This document shows, piece after piece, positions 25,403 to 32,872 of a stretch of 34,669 nt of DNA; the first letter of the stretch is position 1, and every line of letters begins with the position of its first letter. Position numbers and translations under genes: made by a program. Location of the stretch: positions 1 to 34,669 of the forward strand of contig CALXOA010000097.1 of NCBI GenBank assembly GCA_944389895.1, read 5' to 3'. This stretch comes from an uncultured Victivallis sp. (lineage in GTDB: Bacteria; Verrucomicrobiota; Lentisphaeria; Victivallales; Victivallaceae). The notes under the pieces are model-generated. The model was not told the origin of the DNA. It was given only the letters and a program-made list of their open reading frames with translations, and ran no database searches.

Positions 25403-25425
25403 ACAGGCGTATCTCGAAAAGGCAA
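25398..25425 (-). promoter_or_regulatory. Promoter for the 155-aa ORF and EamA gene
   Basis: On the minus strand TTGCCT (plus 25420-25425), a 16-base spacer and a perfect TATAAT (plus 25398-25403) give a leader of about 45 bases. The two opposing promoters cannot be opened at the same time because they share the same melted bases. Confidence 0.65.
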
Positions 25426-25443
25426 TCCGGAAGAAGAAAATAA

Positions 25444-25908
25444 ATGATGTCGGAAAATTACGACATTGAGAACTGGGGTGGAACAACGGTTCCGGAAGAT
25501 CCCGCCGGGAGCATTTCCGGGGAGGAGTATCGGATGTTGAAACAGCGGCTTGCTGCCTCGAAGTTCCGTTCCCGTTTCCGGCTCGGCGAACGGGAACTGC
25601 TCTATCTTGCCCGCCGCGGCCGTTCCGCCGTGGCCGGTGAGTGTCGCGGATTTCTGATCCGCCGTCTGGCTCCGGCGCAACCGCGCAACGACGGGCGGCA
25701 GACGCCGATGCGCGGACATCCCTGTTTCGTCGCCCAGCATGCGACCGGGTGTTGTTGCCGTGGTTGCCTCTCGAAGTGGCACCATATCCCGACCGGACGG
25801 GAACTGACCGGGGCGGAATTGGATCGCCTGACGGCGATTCTCGTACGCTGGATCGACGAACACAGCGCCGGGGTCGGAGAACTGCCGTACACTCCCGATC
25901 TCTTTTAG
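25444..25908 (+). CDS. DUF4186 family protein
   Basis: This 154-aa protein contains the DUF4186 core HPCFVAQHATGCCCRGCLSKWHHIP followed by GRELTGAELDRL and a helix to the end; it is split here as HPCFVAQHATGCC and CRGCLSKWHHIP. The clustered Cys and His residues look like a small metal site. An upstream part of about 75 residues (KQRLAASKFRSRFRLGERE, LYLARRGR) is the usual lead-in helix region. The family has no known function; some members occur beside DNA-related genes. GGAAGAAG stands before the ATG pair at 25444/25447. The stop codon overlaps the convergent transporter gene's stop by 4 bases, leaving no space for a terminator between them. Confidence 0.8.
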   Translation: MMSENYDIENWGGTTVPEDPAGSISGEEYRMLKQRLAASKFRSRFRLGERELLYLARRGRSAVAGECRGFLIRRLAPAQPRNDGRQTPMRGHPCFVAQHATGCCCRGCLSKWHHIPTGRELTGAELDRLTAILVRWIDEHSAGVGELPYTPDLF

Positions 25909-26783
25909 AGCGCGATTACCACGATCCCGGCGAGAACCGCGATGAGTGCCGCCAGGGACAGCGGCTGGAAACGTTCTTTCAGGATGATTCGGCTGTAGAG
26001 CAGAAAACCTGCGATGCAGGAGCCCTGTGCAATCGGGTATCCGATTGCCCCGACTCCTGCCGCGGCCAGCAGATTGAGACCGCGATAGAAGAAAAAAAAG
26101 AGCGACAGCAGGTTGGCCAGGCTCAGTACCAGTGTCGGGATTGCGATGCCGCGTCCCCGGAATTTCCGGTGCGTGAGCAACGTATGGCAACTGAAAAGAG
26201 TGAGTACTCCGGCCTGGACCAGAAAGGTTCGTAGAACATTACCCATCCGATCCGCCGCCAGATAGGAAGGCAAATTTGCGAAGCACTGCGACAGACCGGA
26301 GACGAGAAAAGCGGCGAACGTCGGCTTCAGCCAGTTTTTTCCCCTCCGGTGCCGCCCATCTGATTTCGCCCGTGCGAAGAGGACAATCGCGGTCAGAATC
26401 AGAACGATTCCGGTCAGATTTGCCGCATTCGGTGCGACGCCGAAGAATACCATCCCCATCAGAAAGGGAAAGATCAGCGCACTCTGGGTGATCCCCCATA
26501 CCGCGCCGTTGTCGCCGCACGCCATTGCGATTTTCAGGAGCCGGATCATCAGATAATTACCCGCCCCGGCCGCAGCGACTGTAAGCATCAGCAAAAGAGG
26601 AGGTGCCTTTTCGGGAGGCGAGAGGAGCAGAACGGCTCCGGCGGTCGTGACACAGACCGCCGCGGTCGCCGCCTGAATCAGATCGATGTCCAGACGGCGT
26701 CGGGCGGCGACGCTGATCGTCGCCGCGATTCCGACCCAGCAGAATCCGGTCAATACCAGAAGAAGCGTTCCTGCGAGGATCAT
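25905..26783 (-). CDS. EamA/DMT superfamily transporter coupled to a glycosidase
   Basis: This 292-aa protein has ten predicted membrane segments, beginning ILAGTLLLVLTGFCWVGIAA and ending LAALIAVLAGIVVIAL, with the typical EamA link GYPIAQGSCIAGFLLYSRII-LKERF before the last helices. The start ATG overlaps the stop of the glycosidase gene (ATGA at 26780-26783), so the two are translated together. It most likely moves the sugar product or substrate of that glycosidase across the inner membrane. It is unlike the other EamA protein at 23986-24882 in sequence detail; they are not a recent duplication. Substrate unknown. Confidence 0.87.
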   Translation of the reverse strand: MILAGTLLLVLTGFCWVGIAATISVAARRRLDIDLIQAATAAVCVTTAGAVLLLSPPEKAPPLLLMLTVAAAGAGNYLMIRLLKIAMACGDNGAVWGITQSALIFPFLMGMVFFGVAPNAANLTGIVLILTAIVLFARAKSDGRHRRGKNWLKPTFAAFLVSGLSQCFANLPSYLAADRMGNVLRTFLVQAGVLTLFSCHTLLTHRKFRGRGIAIPTLVLSLANLLSLFFFFYRGLNLLAAAGVGAIGYPIAQGSCIAGFLLYSRIILKERFQPLSLAALIAVLAGIVVIAL

Positions 26784-28399
26784 CTGTACCGGATTTCAGC
26801 CCTGCCGCCGGATGGAAAATTATCCACCGTCAGATAGACGCTGCCGGCGGTTTGGTCGAGCCGGCAGGCGAAAGGTCTTCCGTCGATCTGAAGCTCCGGT
26901 GCGGCGGCATTCTCCGGCAGCAGCATCCGCAGTGTTGCGCGTTCGTGCTGCGACCGCAGTTCGAAGGTGAGCCGGCCGACTTCGTAGTCGGCGGTGAAAT
27001 GATATTCGACCGCGGCTCCGCTGGCGGCGTACTCCAGGCGTACATGCGCTTTCGGTTCCTCGGCGGCGGTGAACCGTGGGGACAACGTGACGCACCGGAA
27101 AAGCTTTTCATTGTCGACCACTCCTGCGAGACCGGCACATTCGGCATGCATCAGCTCTGCGCCGCACCAGCAGCGCGGACCGCCGCCGATATCCTCTCCG
27201 CGCCAGTTATAGAGGAAGGCGACCTTGCCGTCGCGGCTGATTTTGCGTCCCATTCGTTTCAGAATGTCGACACCGTAACGTTCCTCTCCGCTTTCGAAGG
27301 CACCGAGCGCAAGCTGACCGGCGACGAAGGGGGCGATCGCACCGTTGACGTAGTCACCCGCCTTCATCCCCTTGAAGCAGGGGTAGGGTGGCTCGAGATT
27401 CCGGAAATCGTCGAGCTCGCCGCGGTACTTCGTACGCATCGCACGGTAGGAGGCGATCACCCGTTTCCGCTGCTCCAGCGTCAGAATATTGCGATTCAGC
27501 GCATAAGCGTTGGATAAGCTCATCTGGCGCGTTTCATCGACGCCGTAATCGACCTTGTCCAGAGGCAGGAAATGCCGGAAGAAGTCGCCGTTCCAGAGGT
27601 ATTTCATGATCCGTTCGCGCAGGGACGCTGCCTCCTCTTCGTGACGGGCGGCGGAACGTTCGTCGCCGAGGTAGCGGTACATCTTCGCCATCAGCAGCAT
27701 GGCGTTGTAGAGACCGGTGTTGTCTCCATGAAAAATTCCCATCGGATCATCCGGACGGATGGCGCGGTCAGTACTTGAATCGGCCCGGTCGAGGAAATCC
27801 CAGGTGTCGAGAGTTCGCGGCCGTTTTGCGAGGCCGTGAGCCGCATCCCAGCGCAGCGGATCGGTCATGATATAGTGAAGTCCCTTTTCGATCCGGGGCA
27901 GGTTGCGCCGGAGCCAGCCGTCATCTCCGGTCGCCTGCCAGATCATATGGACCGCCTCGACCATCAGATATTCGATATCAGCTTCCAGTTCCAGGCGGCA
28001 GAGGCCGAAATCGGTACCCGGTTCATGGAGGCAGCACTCCGGCCGCGAGAGTTGAAGAGTTACTCCGTTCTCTTTCCTGGGGCAGCCGGAGTGCAGGTCG
28101 GTGATCGGTGCGATGATCTCATAAAAAAATCCCTTTTCATGTTGCTTTTCCAGCAGCAGATCCGGAAAACTGACGATATCCGGCGCGGTATAACGGAATC
28201 CTTTGAGCGTCAGCACGTAATCGCGGATCCAGTTCAGGTTCACCCGGATCAACCGGTCTCCGTAAAGAAACACCCGGTTGTTGAACTCCATCGCTCCGTG
28301 ACACATCCCGAACAGCAGCGAAAGCGGTTCGTCGTGATAAGCGGTATATGCCTGTGGAATATTTCCTGTCGCGATGAAACTGCCTTTCAATGGACTCAT
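26780..28399 (-). CDS. (alpha/alpha)6-barrel glycosidase-like protein
   Basis: The ATG at 28399 gives 539 aa; the open frame continues upstream to 28576 but crosses the promoter, and AAGGA lies about 10 bases before 28399. The middle part is helix-rich and follows the six-hairpin pattern seen in GH15/GH63/GH78-like proteins (DIEYLMVEAVHMIWQATGDD, GWLRRNLPRIEKGLHYIM, NTGLYNAMLLMAKMYRYLGD, NGAIAPFVAGQLALGAFESG). Acidic residues of the DTWDFLD and WCGAELMHAE segments are catalytic candidates. A beta-sandwich closes the protein. There is no signal peptide. The exact GH family cannot be assigned by eye. It is divergent from an AraC regulator and coupled by ATGA to an EamA transporter. Confidence 0.72.
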   Translation of the reverse strand: MSPLKGSFIATGNIPQAYTAYHDEPLSLLFGMCHGAMEFNNRVFLYGDRLIRVNLNWIRDYVLTLKGFRYTAPDIVSFPDLLLEKQHEKGFFYEIIAPITDLHSGCPRKENGVTLQLSRPECCLHEPGTDFGLCRLELEADIEYLMVEAVHMIWQATGDDGWLRRNLPRIEKGLHYIMTDPLRWDAAHGLAKRPRTLDTWDFLDRADSSTDRAIRPDDPMGIFHGDNTGLYNAMLLMAKMYRYLGDERSAARHEEEAASLRERIMKYLWNGDFFRHFLPLDKVDYGVDETRQMSLSNAYALNRNILTLEQRKRVIASYRAMRTKYRGELDDFRNLEPPYPCFKGMKAGDYVNGAIAPFVAGQLALGAFESGEERYGVDILKRMGRKISRDGKVAFLYNWRGEDIGGGPRCWCGAELMHAECAGLAGVVDNEKLFRCVTLSPRFTAAEEPKAHVRLEYAASGAAVEYHFTADYEVGRLTFELRSQHERATLRMLLPENAAAPELQIDGRPFACRLDQTAGSVYLTVDNFPSGGRAEIRYR

Positions 28400-28448
28400 G
28401 ATTTTGATTTCCTTCTCTGGTTGAGGCGAGGGATTTTTCCGTCCTGAT

Positions 28449-28477
28449 AACATAGCTCGGTCGCACTTGTCGTGCAA
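28449..28477 (-). promoter_or_regulatory. Promoter for the glycosidase-EamA operon
   Basis: TTGCAC (plus 28472-28477), a 17-base spacer and TATGTT (plus 28449-28454). Its -35 shares a base with the -35 of the opposing AraC promoter. Confidence 0.6.
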
Positions 28478-28495
28478 TTGAAGCGGTATTATATT
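28467..28495 (+). promoter_or_regulatory. Promoter for the AraC regulator
   Basis: TTGTCG (28467-28472), 17 bases, TATATT (28490-28495), with a predicted start near 28502 and a 32-base leader. GCAC-5-GTGC at 28463-28475 lies across both -35 elements and is a possible regulator half-site pair. Confidence 0.55.
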
Positions 28496-28533
28496 ACTTC
28501 TTGTCATGTCACCTTTTTTACAGGAGAAAAGCG

Positions 28534-29430
28534 ATGGGCGGGATTGCCGGAGCGCTCGGGTTGGAACATTTTTCACGGGAGGGATTTCTGCGGCTGACGG
28601 ATTTTATCCTGAATGAGATTCCGCCGGTTCGTCTGGTGAGCGCGTACCGGTCGCCGCCTCCGGTTCACGAACCGTTTGAACTTTATCTGCATCCGGTTTT
28701 CGATCTGCCTCTGGCGGGGGAGAAGGAGATGATTTTCACCGGCAGGGACGGAAAACGGTCGGAAGTGATTTTACGCCCGGGAGATGTGTTTCAGTTGCCT
28801 GCCGCGGTCTGGAAGTTACCGCGCTGGAATCTGCCGCATGAGATGGCCTGCTTCGTGTTTCAACGTGATTTTGTACGCATCACATATTTGGAACTTGCCG
28901 CTCCGCTTCCTGACGGGAGCCGGCCGGTCAGCAGCTGCTTTTTTCATACGGAAGCACCACCGGATGAAAACATGTGCCGGCTTCTGGAGTTGCTCGCGCG
29001 ACTCGGGCTCTCCGGCGATCCCGGCGGGGCAGGGCCGGAACTCTTCCGCGGGCTGCTCCGGATGGTCCGATCGATGCTGGCTTCCGACCGTGCGCCGCGG
29101 CCGACCAAAGGGGAAGCGACCTTCCATAAAATCAGAGACTACCTGGTTGAGAATTTTTCTGAACCGATCACCCGGGAGGAGACGGCGCGGCTTTTTCAAC
29201 TGCATCCGGGGTATCTGTCGCGCCTGGTACGGGAACGGGAGGGGTGCACATTTTCTGAACTGCTGATCCGTTTGCGGCTCGAGCACGCGGCCATGCTGCT
29301 GCGGGAGACCGGCCTGCTGGTCGACGAGATCGCGGATCGCTGCGGTTACCGCAGCACGACTTTTTTCACCGCCTCGTTCAAGCGTCGTTACGGATTGCCG
29401 CCGGCCCGGTTCCGCAGTGCCCGGCAGTAG
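28534..29430 (+). CDS. AraC family transcriptional regulator
   Basis: The ATG at 28534 (298 aa) follows AGGAG by 7 bases and lies inside the transcript; an open TTG at 28501 lies before the transcript start and is rejected. The N-terminal part is a cupin-like sensor (VILRPGDVFQLPAAVWKLPR). The C-terminal 100 residues are the AraC DNA-binding pair: EPITREETARLFQLHPGYLS and LLVDEIADRCGYRSTTFFTA followed by SFKRRYGLPPARFR. It is divergent from the glycosidase-EamA operon with overlapping promoters, so it most probably regulates that operon. It ends 6 bases before the convergent TrmB gene. Confidence 0.92.
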   Translation: MGGIAGALGLEHFSREGFLRLTDFILNEIPPVRLVSAYRSPPPVHEPFELYLHPVFDLPLAGEKEMIFTGRDGKRSEVILRPGDVFQLPAAVWKLPRWNLPHEMACFVFQRDFVRITYLELAAPLPDGSRPVSSCFFHTEAPPDENMCRLLELLARLGLSGDPGGAGPELFRGLLRMVRSMLASDRAPRPTKGEATFHKIRDYLVENFSEPITREETARLFQLHPGYLSRLVREREGCTFSELLIRLRLEHAAMLLRETGLLVDEIADRCGYRSTTFFTASFKRRYGLPPARFRSARQ

Positions 29431-29436
29431 GCCCGG

Positions 29437-30180
29437 TCACTCTTCGGAGGCGGTTTCCCAGACGCACTGCCAGATGGTCTTCAGCAGCGTGAAGAGTTCG
29501 CGGCTCTCGATGCTCATGGAATAGTTTTCCTTGAGCGCCGACATGATCGCGACAGTGTCATCGAAGAGATAGAGCGAGGCGACATCCTCGAAGATGTTGC
29601 GCGGCAGATAACGCACCTGCCGCAGATTCTGTTCTCCCGGACGCATGTAATCGCAATCCACCTCCCGGGAGCGGACCCGGATCGCATAGGAACGGATGCC
29701 GCGGCGGACACGCTCTCTGACATACTCCTCGTGGTCGCGCGGCGTGGCGAACTGGAACGCCTCCTGGACCGAACCGAAATAAAAGTATTCCCGGGATCTG
29801 ACGTTCAGCAACTGCCGGTTCAACGCCCAGAACGCCTCTTCCCCCTGATAGAAATGGATGCGGGGACGGTGGGCCCGGCTGTTGTAGAGCGCCTTGAGAT
29901 CCGGCAGCAGGGCGTCGAGCGTCTTCTGCCGTTCATTTGCCTGAATCTGAAAGATTTCCGGATCTTCTGCGGTGAAAAGTTTGCGGCCGCCGGAAAAACT
30001 TTCGGCAACCAGCCGGCGCTCTTTTAACACGTCGAGCACATCATAGACCGTCGGATGCTTGTAACGCGTCGCCTTGGCCAGTTCGATCGCGGTTGCGGAT
30101 CCGAGTTGGAGCAGCGCCAGATAAACATTGGCCTGCCTGCCGTTGAGACCGAGACGGTTGAGCTGATCAAGGCAATTCAT
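29437..30180 (-). CDS. TrmB family transcriptional regulator
   Basis: This 247-aa protein has the TrmB winged helix (residues 5-70: LGLNGRQANVYLALLQLGSA, AIELAKATRYKHPTVYDVLD, VLKERRLV), a coiled linker at about 75-100 and a phospholipase-D-like effector domain (RPRIHFYQGEEAFWALNRQL onward). TrmB proteins bind sugars and turn transport or metabolic genes on or off; they are best known in archaea and also occur in PVC bacteria. GAGGAG about 10 bases before the ATG lies in the end of the gap following the ATP-cone-like gene, 14 bases away. It is the last gene of the GT2-rfaP-ATP-cone series, so it may sense a nucleotide sugar or sugar phosphate and feed back on that operon; this is inference. 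Confidence 0.85.
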   Translation of the reverse strand: MNCLDQLNRLGLNGRQANVYLALLQLGSATAIELAKATRYKHPTVYDVLDVLKERRLVAESFSGGRKLFTAEDPEIFQIQANERQKTLDALLPDLKALYNSRAHRPRIHFYQGEEAFWALNRQLLNVRSREYFYFGSVQEAFQFATPRDHEEYVRERVRRGIRSYAIRVRSREVDCDYMRPGEQNLRQVRYLPRNIFEDVASLYLFDDTVAIMSALKENYSMSIESRELFTLLKTIWQCVWETASEE

Positions 30181-30194
30181 GCGTTGGAGACTCC

Positions 30195-31136
30195 TCAGCT
30201 GATTGAGAGCTTACAGACCTCCCGGGTGAACTCGGCTGCGAGTGCGCGGGCGAGTTCACGCCCGAGTTTTTCCGACCGGAGCCGGTCGCCGCCACCGTAG
30301 AGAACGATGAAGTCGATCATATCCGGGATTGACAGATAGAGCGGCAGAGGGTCCGCGGGCGCAAGTTTCTCTTCGATTGCGGCGCGGGCGGCTTCAAGCA
30401 CGGAACTCGTCCGGTAGAGCAACGGTTCGATCTCAAGCTCGGTCACCGGCGGCTTCCAATTGAATTTTTCGGCGAACCTGTTCATCAGAAAGAAGAAACG
30501 AATACAGGGAAACAGCGTCGAAATGCCGTTGATCCGCAGGATTCCGGCATCGGTCAATTCACGTGCTTCCGGCGGCAGACAGCAGCTGATTTCGGTCTGG
30601 GATATGGTCGGCTCAACTCCGGCTTCCACGGTGTCGAGCAACGGTGTTTCTTCTTCGGCGAGTCGCTCATAGTGACGGGCTAGTTCGAGCAGAAGATGGG
30701 GACTGGCCGCCTTGAAATCAAGCAGTTTGGCCGCAGCACAGACCTGCCCGGTGATTTTGTTGAACCGTTCCGGCGAGCAGGCCAGAAATTTATGCAGCAG
30801 TTCCGCGACCGGTTCGGGCGTGGTGTCGAGCAGCACAATGCTTTCCGCGTCACTGCGGCGGAAAAGCGCCGCGATGTCGGGGAACCCGGTCTCCTCAAGC
30901 ATTCGCACGACTGCCGTACCGAGTTCTCCACGCCCGACCACCGGTTCGGGGCGGGCGCTGGTCAGCAACGTATATTCGACCGCAAGGGCGATGTCTTCCG
31001 CGATGTAACTGGAGTCACGCAGCCCGGCGGCAAGAAAACAGTTGATCAGTTTGGTCTGAAGTTCCACCGGGTCGAAGACAGTCCGGCTGCCGTCCGGTTC
31101 CTGAATGTAAATCAGTCTGTCGGCGAATTTCACCAT
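30195..31136 (-). CDS. ATP-cone-like domain fused to an uncharacterised 220-aa region
   Basis: Residues about 8-95 follow the ATP-cone pattern known from NrdR, NrdA and NrdD: EPDGSRTVFDPVELQTKLIN, then EDIALAVEYTL, and VGRGELGTAVVRMLEETGFP followed by DIAALFRR. The ATP-cone binds ATP or dATP and controls the attached enzyme or repressor. Here it is joined to about 220 residues I do not recognise; these are helix-rich, carry two adjacent Cys (ISCCLPPEARE) and have no membrane segment. There is no NrdR zinc ribbon and no ribonucleotide reductase in the window. The gene lies 28 bases after rfaP and 14 before TrmB on the same strand. Domain assignment by eye is moderately sure; a nucleotide-sensing role is inference. 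Confidence 0.6.
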   Translation of the reverse strand: MVKFADRLIYIQEPDGSRTVFDPVELQTKLINCFLAAGLRDSSYIAEDIALAVEYTLLTSARPEPVVGRGELGTAVVRMLEETGFPDIAALFRRSDAESIVLLDTTPEPVAELLHKFLACSPERFNKITGQVCAAAKLLDFKAASPHLLLELARHYERLAEEETPLLDTVEAGVEPTISQTEISCCLPPEARELTDAGILRINGISTLFPCIRFFFLMNRFAEKFNWKPPVTELEIEPLLYRTSSVLEAARAAIEEKLAPADPLPLYLSIPDMIDFIVLYGGGDRLRSEKLGRELARALAAEFTREVCKLSIS

Positions 31137-31164
31137 ATCTCGATTTCCCTTCCGTCCGCCGCGG

Positions 31165-31977
31165 TCAGAACCGGGGCGGCTCCTTCCGGAACTCCTTGCG
31201 ATACAGACGGCGGGCCGCCCGTTCGACGGAACGCCACAGGATCCGGTCGTGCCGGAGTGTTTCTCTGAGGTGTGCGGCGCCGGAATAACTTTTCATGAAG
31301 CGGTAGAGGTCGCGCCGGGTCAGACCGAGGTCCATCGCCGAGAAGTAGAGCCCCGCGACATCCTTGACCTGATAATGGAACGGTACCCGCGTACGGATTT
31401 CCGCGCGATGGAGGTCGATCACATACAGCCGGGGGCAGGAGCTGTCCACCGTCTCCGGATCCAGCAGGAAGTGGCAGATGTAACAGTCGCGGTGGTTCAG
31501 CCCGTTCCGATGCATGGTTCCGGCAGTGAGTGCAAGCCGTCGGATTAAGCCCGCTTTCCGCCGGAAGGGCGGGGGGGTCTTGAACCAGTCGCGGCAGTAA
31601 TCCTCCAGACTGATCATGCCGGCGAGCTCCGCGGTGACGAGAAAGGAGTCGCGCTTCGCCGGGTTTCTACCCCGCTCGCCGTAGGCGCAGGGGGTCATCG
31701 TATCGACGCCGAGTCGCGCCAGAAGTTTGAGTGCCGCAAATTCGTTGCGGGCGCCGAGCACAGGACGCTTGAATTGCAGCAGATTCTTGAAAATCTCCGC
31801 CCAGCCGACACCGTGGTGTACCTTCGCAAAATAACCGCTGCCCTCCAGTTCAAAGCGGAAGGTCCGGCGGCTTTTGACCTTGCGGAACACTTCACCCTCG
31901 ATTCTGCCGATCTCTTCAAAGGGGTCGCGTCCCCGCCAGAGAGCGGTGAAAGTCTCATTCAGCACAACTTCGTTCAT
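31165..31977 (-). CDS. rfaP: LPS core heptose(I) kinase
   Basis: This 270-aa protein matches WaaP/RfaP, the kinase that phosphorylates the first heptose of the LPS inner core from ATP at the cytoplasmic face. The catalytic segment NHRDCYICHFLLDPE (161-175) is nearly identical to that of the enterobacterial enzyme, with Asp164 as catalytic base; KVHHGVGWAEIFKNLLQFKR (52-71) and the LYVIDLHRAEIRTR magnesium-binding Asp region also agree. Length is within a few residues of E. coli WaaP (265). Its ATG overlaps the GT2 stop (ATGA), so both are translated together. Its presence indicates a phosphorylated heptose-type LPS core, unusual to see documented outside Proteobacteria. Confidence 0.9.
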   Translation of the reverse strand: MNEVVLNETFTALWRGRDPFEEIGRIEGEVFRKVKSRRTFRFELEGSGYFAKVHHGVGWAEIFKNLLQFKRPVLGARNEFAALKLLARLGVDTMTPCAYGERGRNPAKRDSFLVTAELAGMISLEDYCRDWFKTPPPFRRKAGLIRRLALTAGTMHRNGLNHRDCYICHFLLDPETVDSSCPRLYVIDLHRAEIRTRVPFHYQVKDVAGLYFSAMDLGLTRRDLYRFMKSYSGAAHLRETLRHDRILWRSVERAARRLYRKEFRKEPPRF

Positions 31978-32756
31978 GACCTGTCGAGGGAATCATCGGC
32001 GAGGATGTTCCGGTAATCGAGCGCATCGAGCTGGCGCTGAAGCCGCCGCCGGGCCGCGGGTTTCGAGGTGCGTGTTCCGCCGAGCTGCGGATTCAGGATC
32101 ATCGTCGCATGGTTCAGATGATTGAGGAATTTGCTGAGCTCTTCGGCTTCGATGAACTGCATTTCATAGCCGCGCGCAACGAGCATGTTGTGGAGCGAAT
32201 GCCCCGCCGTGTCGCCGTCGAAGAAACCGTTGGTATGAGCACGGATGAGCTCTGTACGATAGAGTGCGCAGTGGCTCCGCAGATATTTCTCCTCGGTTTT
32301 GACCTTGCGGCCGAAAAGCCGACGGAAGAAATCTTCGATCTTCTTGCCGATTTTCTTGCCCGCTGTGAGTTTTTCGAGTTTCCAGCTGCCGACACCGGCG
32401 ATTTTGTCGTCGGCGAGCAGCCGGTTGATCAGAAAATCGAGCCAGAGATCGTTGGATACCAGCGTGTCGGTATGCATGACCAGCACCAGAGGGGTATCGA
32501 CTTCCTTGAGCGCCAGATCAAGTGCCCGTGCGTGCATTTCCGACGCGGTTTCCCCCGCGATGTCATGCCGTTCGATCAGCTTGATCCAGGCGAGGCTGCG
32601 CAGGTATTCAAGCGAGGCGTCATTGGAATCGTTATCCACGACAATGACTTTTGCCCGGTCGAGGTCGGTATGTTTGCGCAACAGCCGCATACAGAGTCTG
32701 GTCATCTCCGGGGTCATGTAATTCGGTATGATGATCGTTACTTCCGGCTTGTTCAT
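31974..32756 (-). CDS. GT2 family glycosyltransferase
   Basis: The ATG at 32756 gives 260 aa beginning MNKPEVTIIIPNYMTPEMTR, the standard GT2 opening; an open GTG at 32810 lies upstream of the predicted transcript start and is rejected. The nucleotide-sugar site is visible as VIVVDNDSNDASLEYLR (about 37-53) and VLVMHTDTLVSNDLW, where HTD takes the place of DxD. Later segments include GVGSWKLEKL and HCALYRTELIRAHT. It belongs to the family of rhamnosyl- or hexosyl-transferases that build polysaccharide chains. ATGA coupling with rfaP implies a role in the LPS core. It is the first gene of the operon that ends with TrmB. Confidence 0.87.
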   Translation of the reverse strand: MNKPEVTIIIPNYMTPEMTRLCMRLLRKHTDLDRAKVIVVDNDSNDASLEYLRSLAWIKLIERHDIAGETASEMHARALDLALKEVDTPLVLVMHTDTLVSNDLWLDFLINRLLADDKIAGVGSWKLEKLTAGKKIGKKIEDFFRRLFGRKVKTEEKYLRSHCALYRTELIRAHTNGFFDGDTAGHSLHNMLVARGYEMQFIEAEELSKFLNHLNHATMILNPQLGGTRTSKPAARRRLQRQLDALDYRNILADDSLDRS

Positions 32757-32801
32757 CTTGTAACTCGTCCGAATCTGGGTTAACAAATGAAATTCTCCCG
32801 G

Positions 32802-32830
32802 AATATACACCTTGCACTGCTGTTTCGCAA
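32802..32830 (-). promoter_or_regulatory. Promoter of the GT2-rfaP-ATP-cone-trmB operon
   Basis: TTGCGA (plus 32825-32830), 17 bases, TATATT (plus 32802-32807) on the minus strand. Immediately upstream is a small hairpin with a T7 loop (CGGC/GCCG, 32839-32853), the only structure between this promoter and the nagA stop; it may weakly separate the two transcripts. Confidence 0.55.
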
Positions 32831-32872
32831 GCTGGATCCGGCAAAAAAAGCCGTATCCCGGTCATACTTTCT

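Noticed and set aside
28400..28576. N-terminal extension of the (alpha/alpha)6 glycosidase
   Set aside because: The extension crosses both predicted promoters and its residues are Arg/Lys-rich without fold; the internal ATG at 28399 has a ribosome site.
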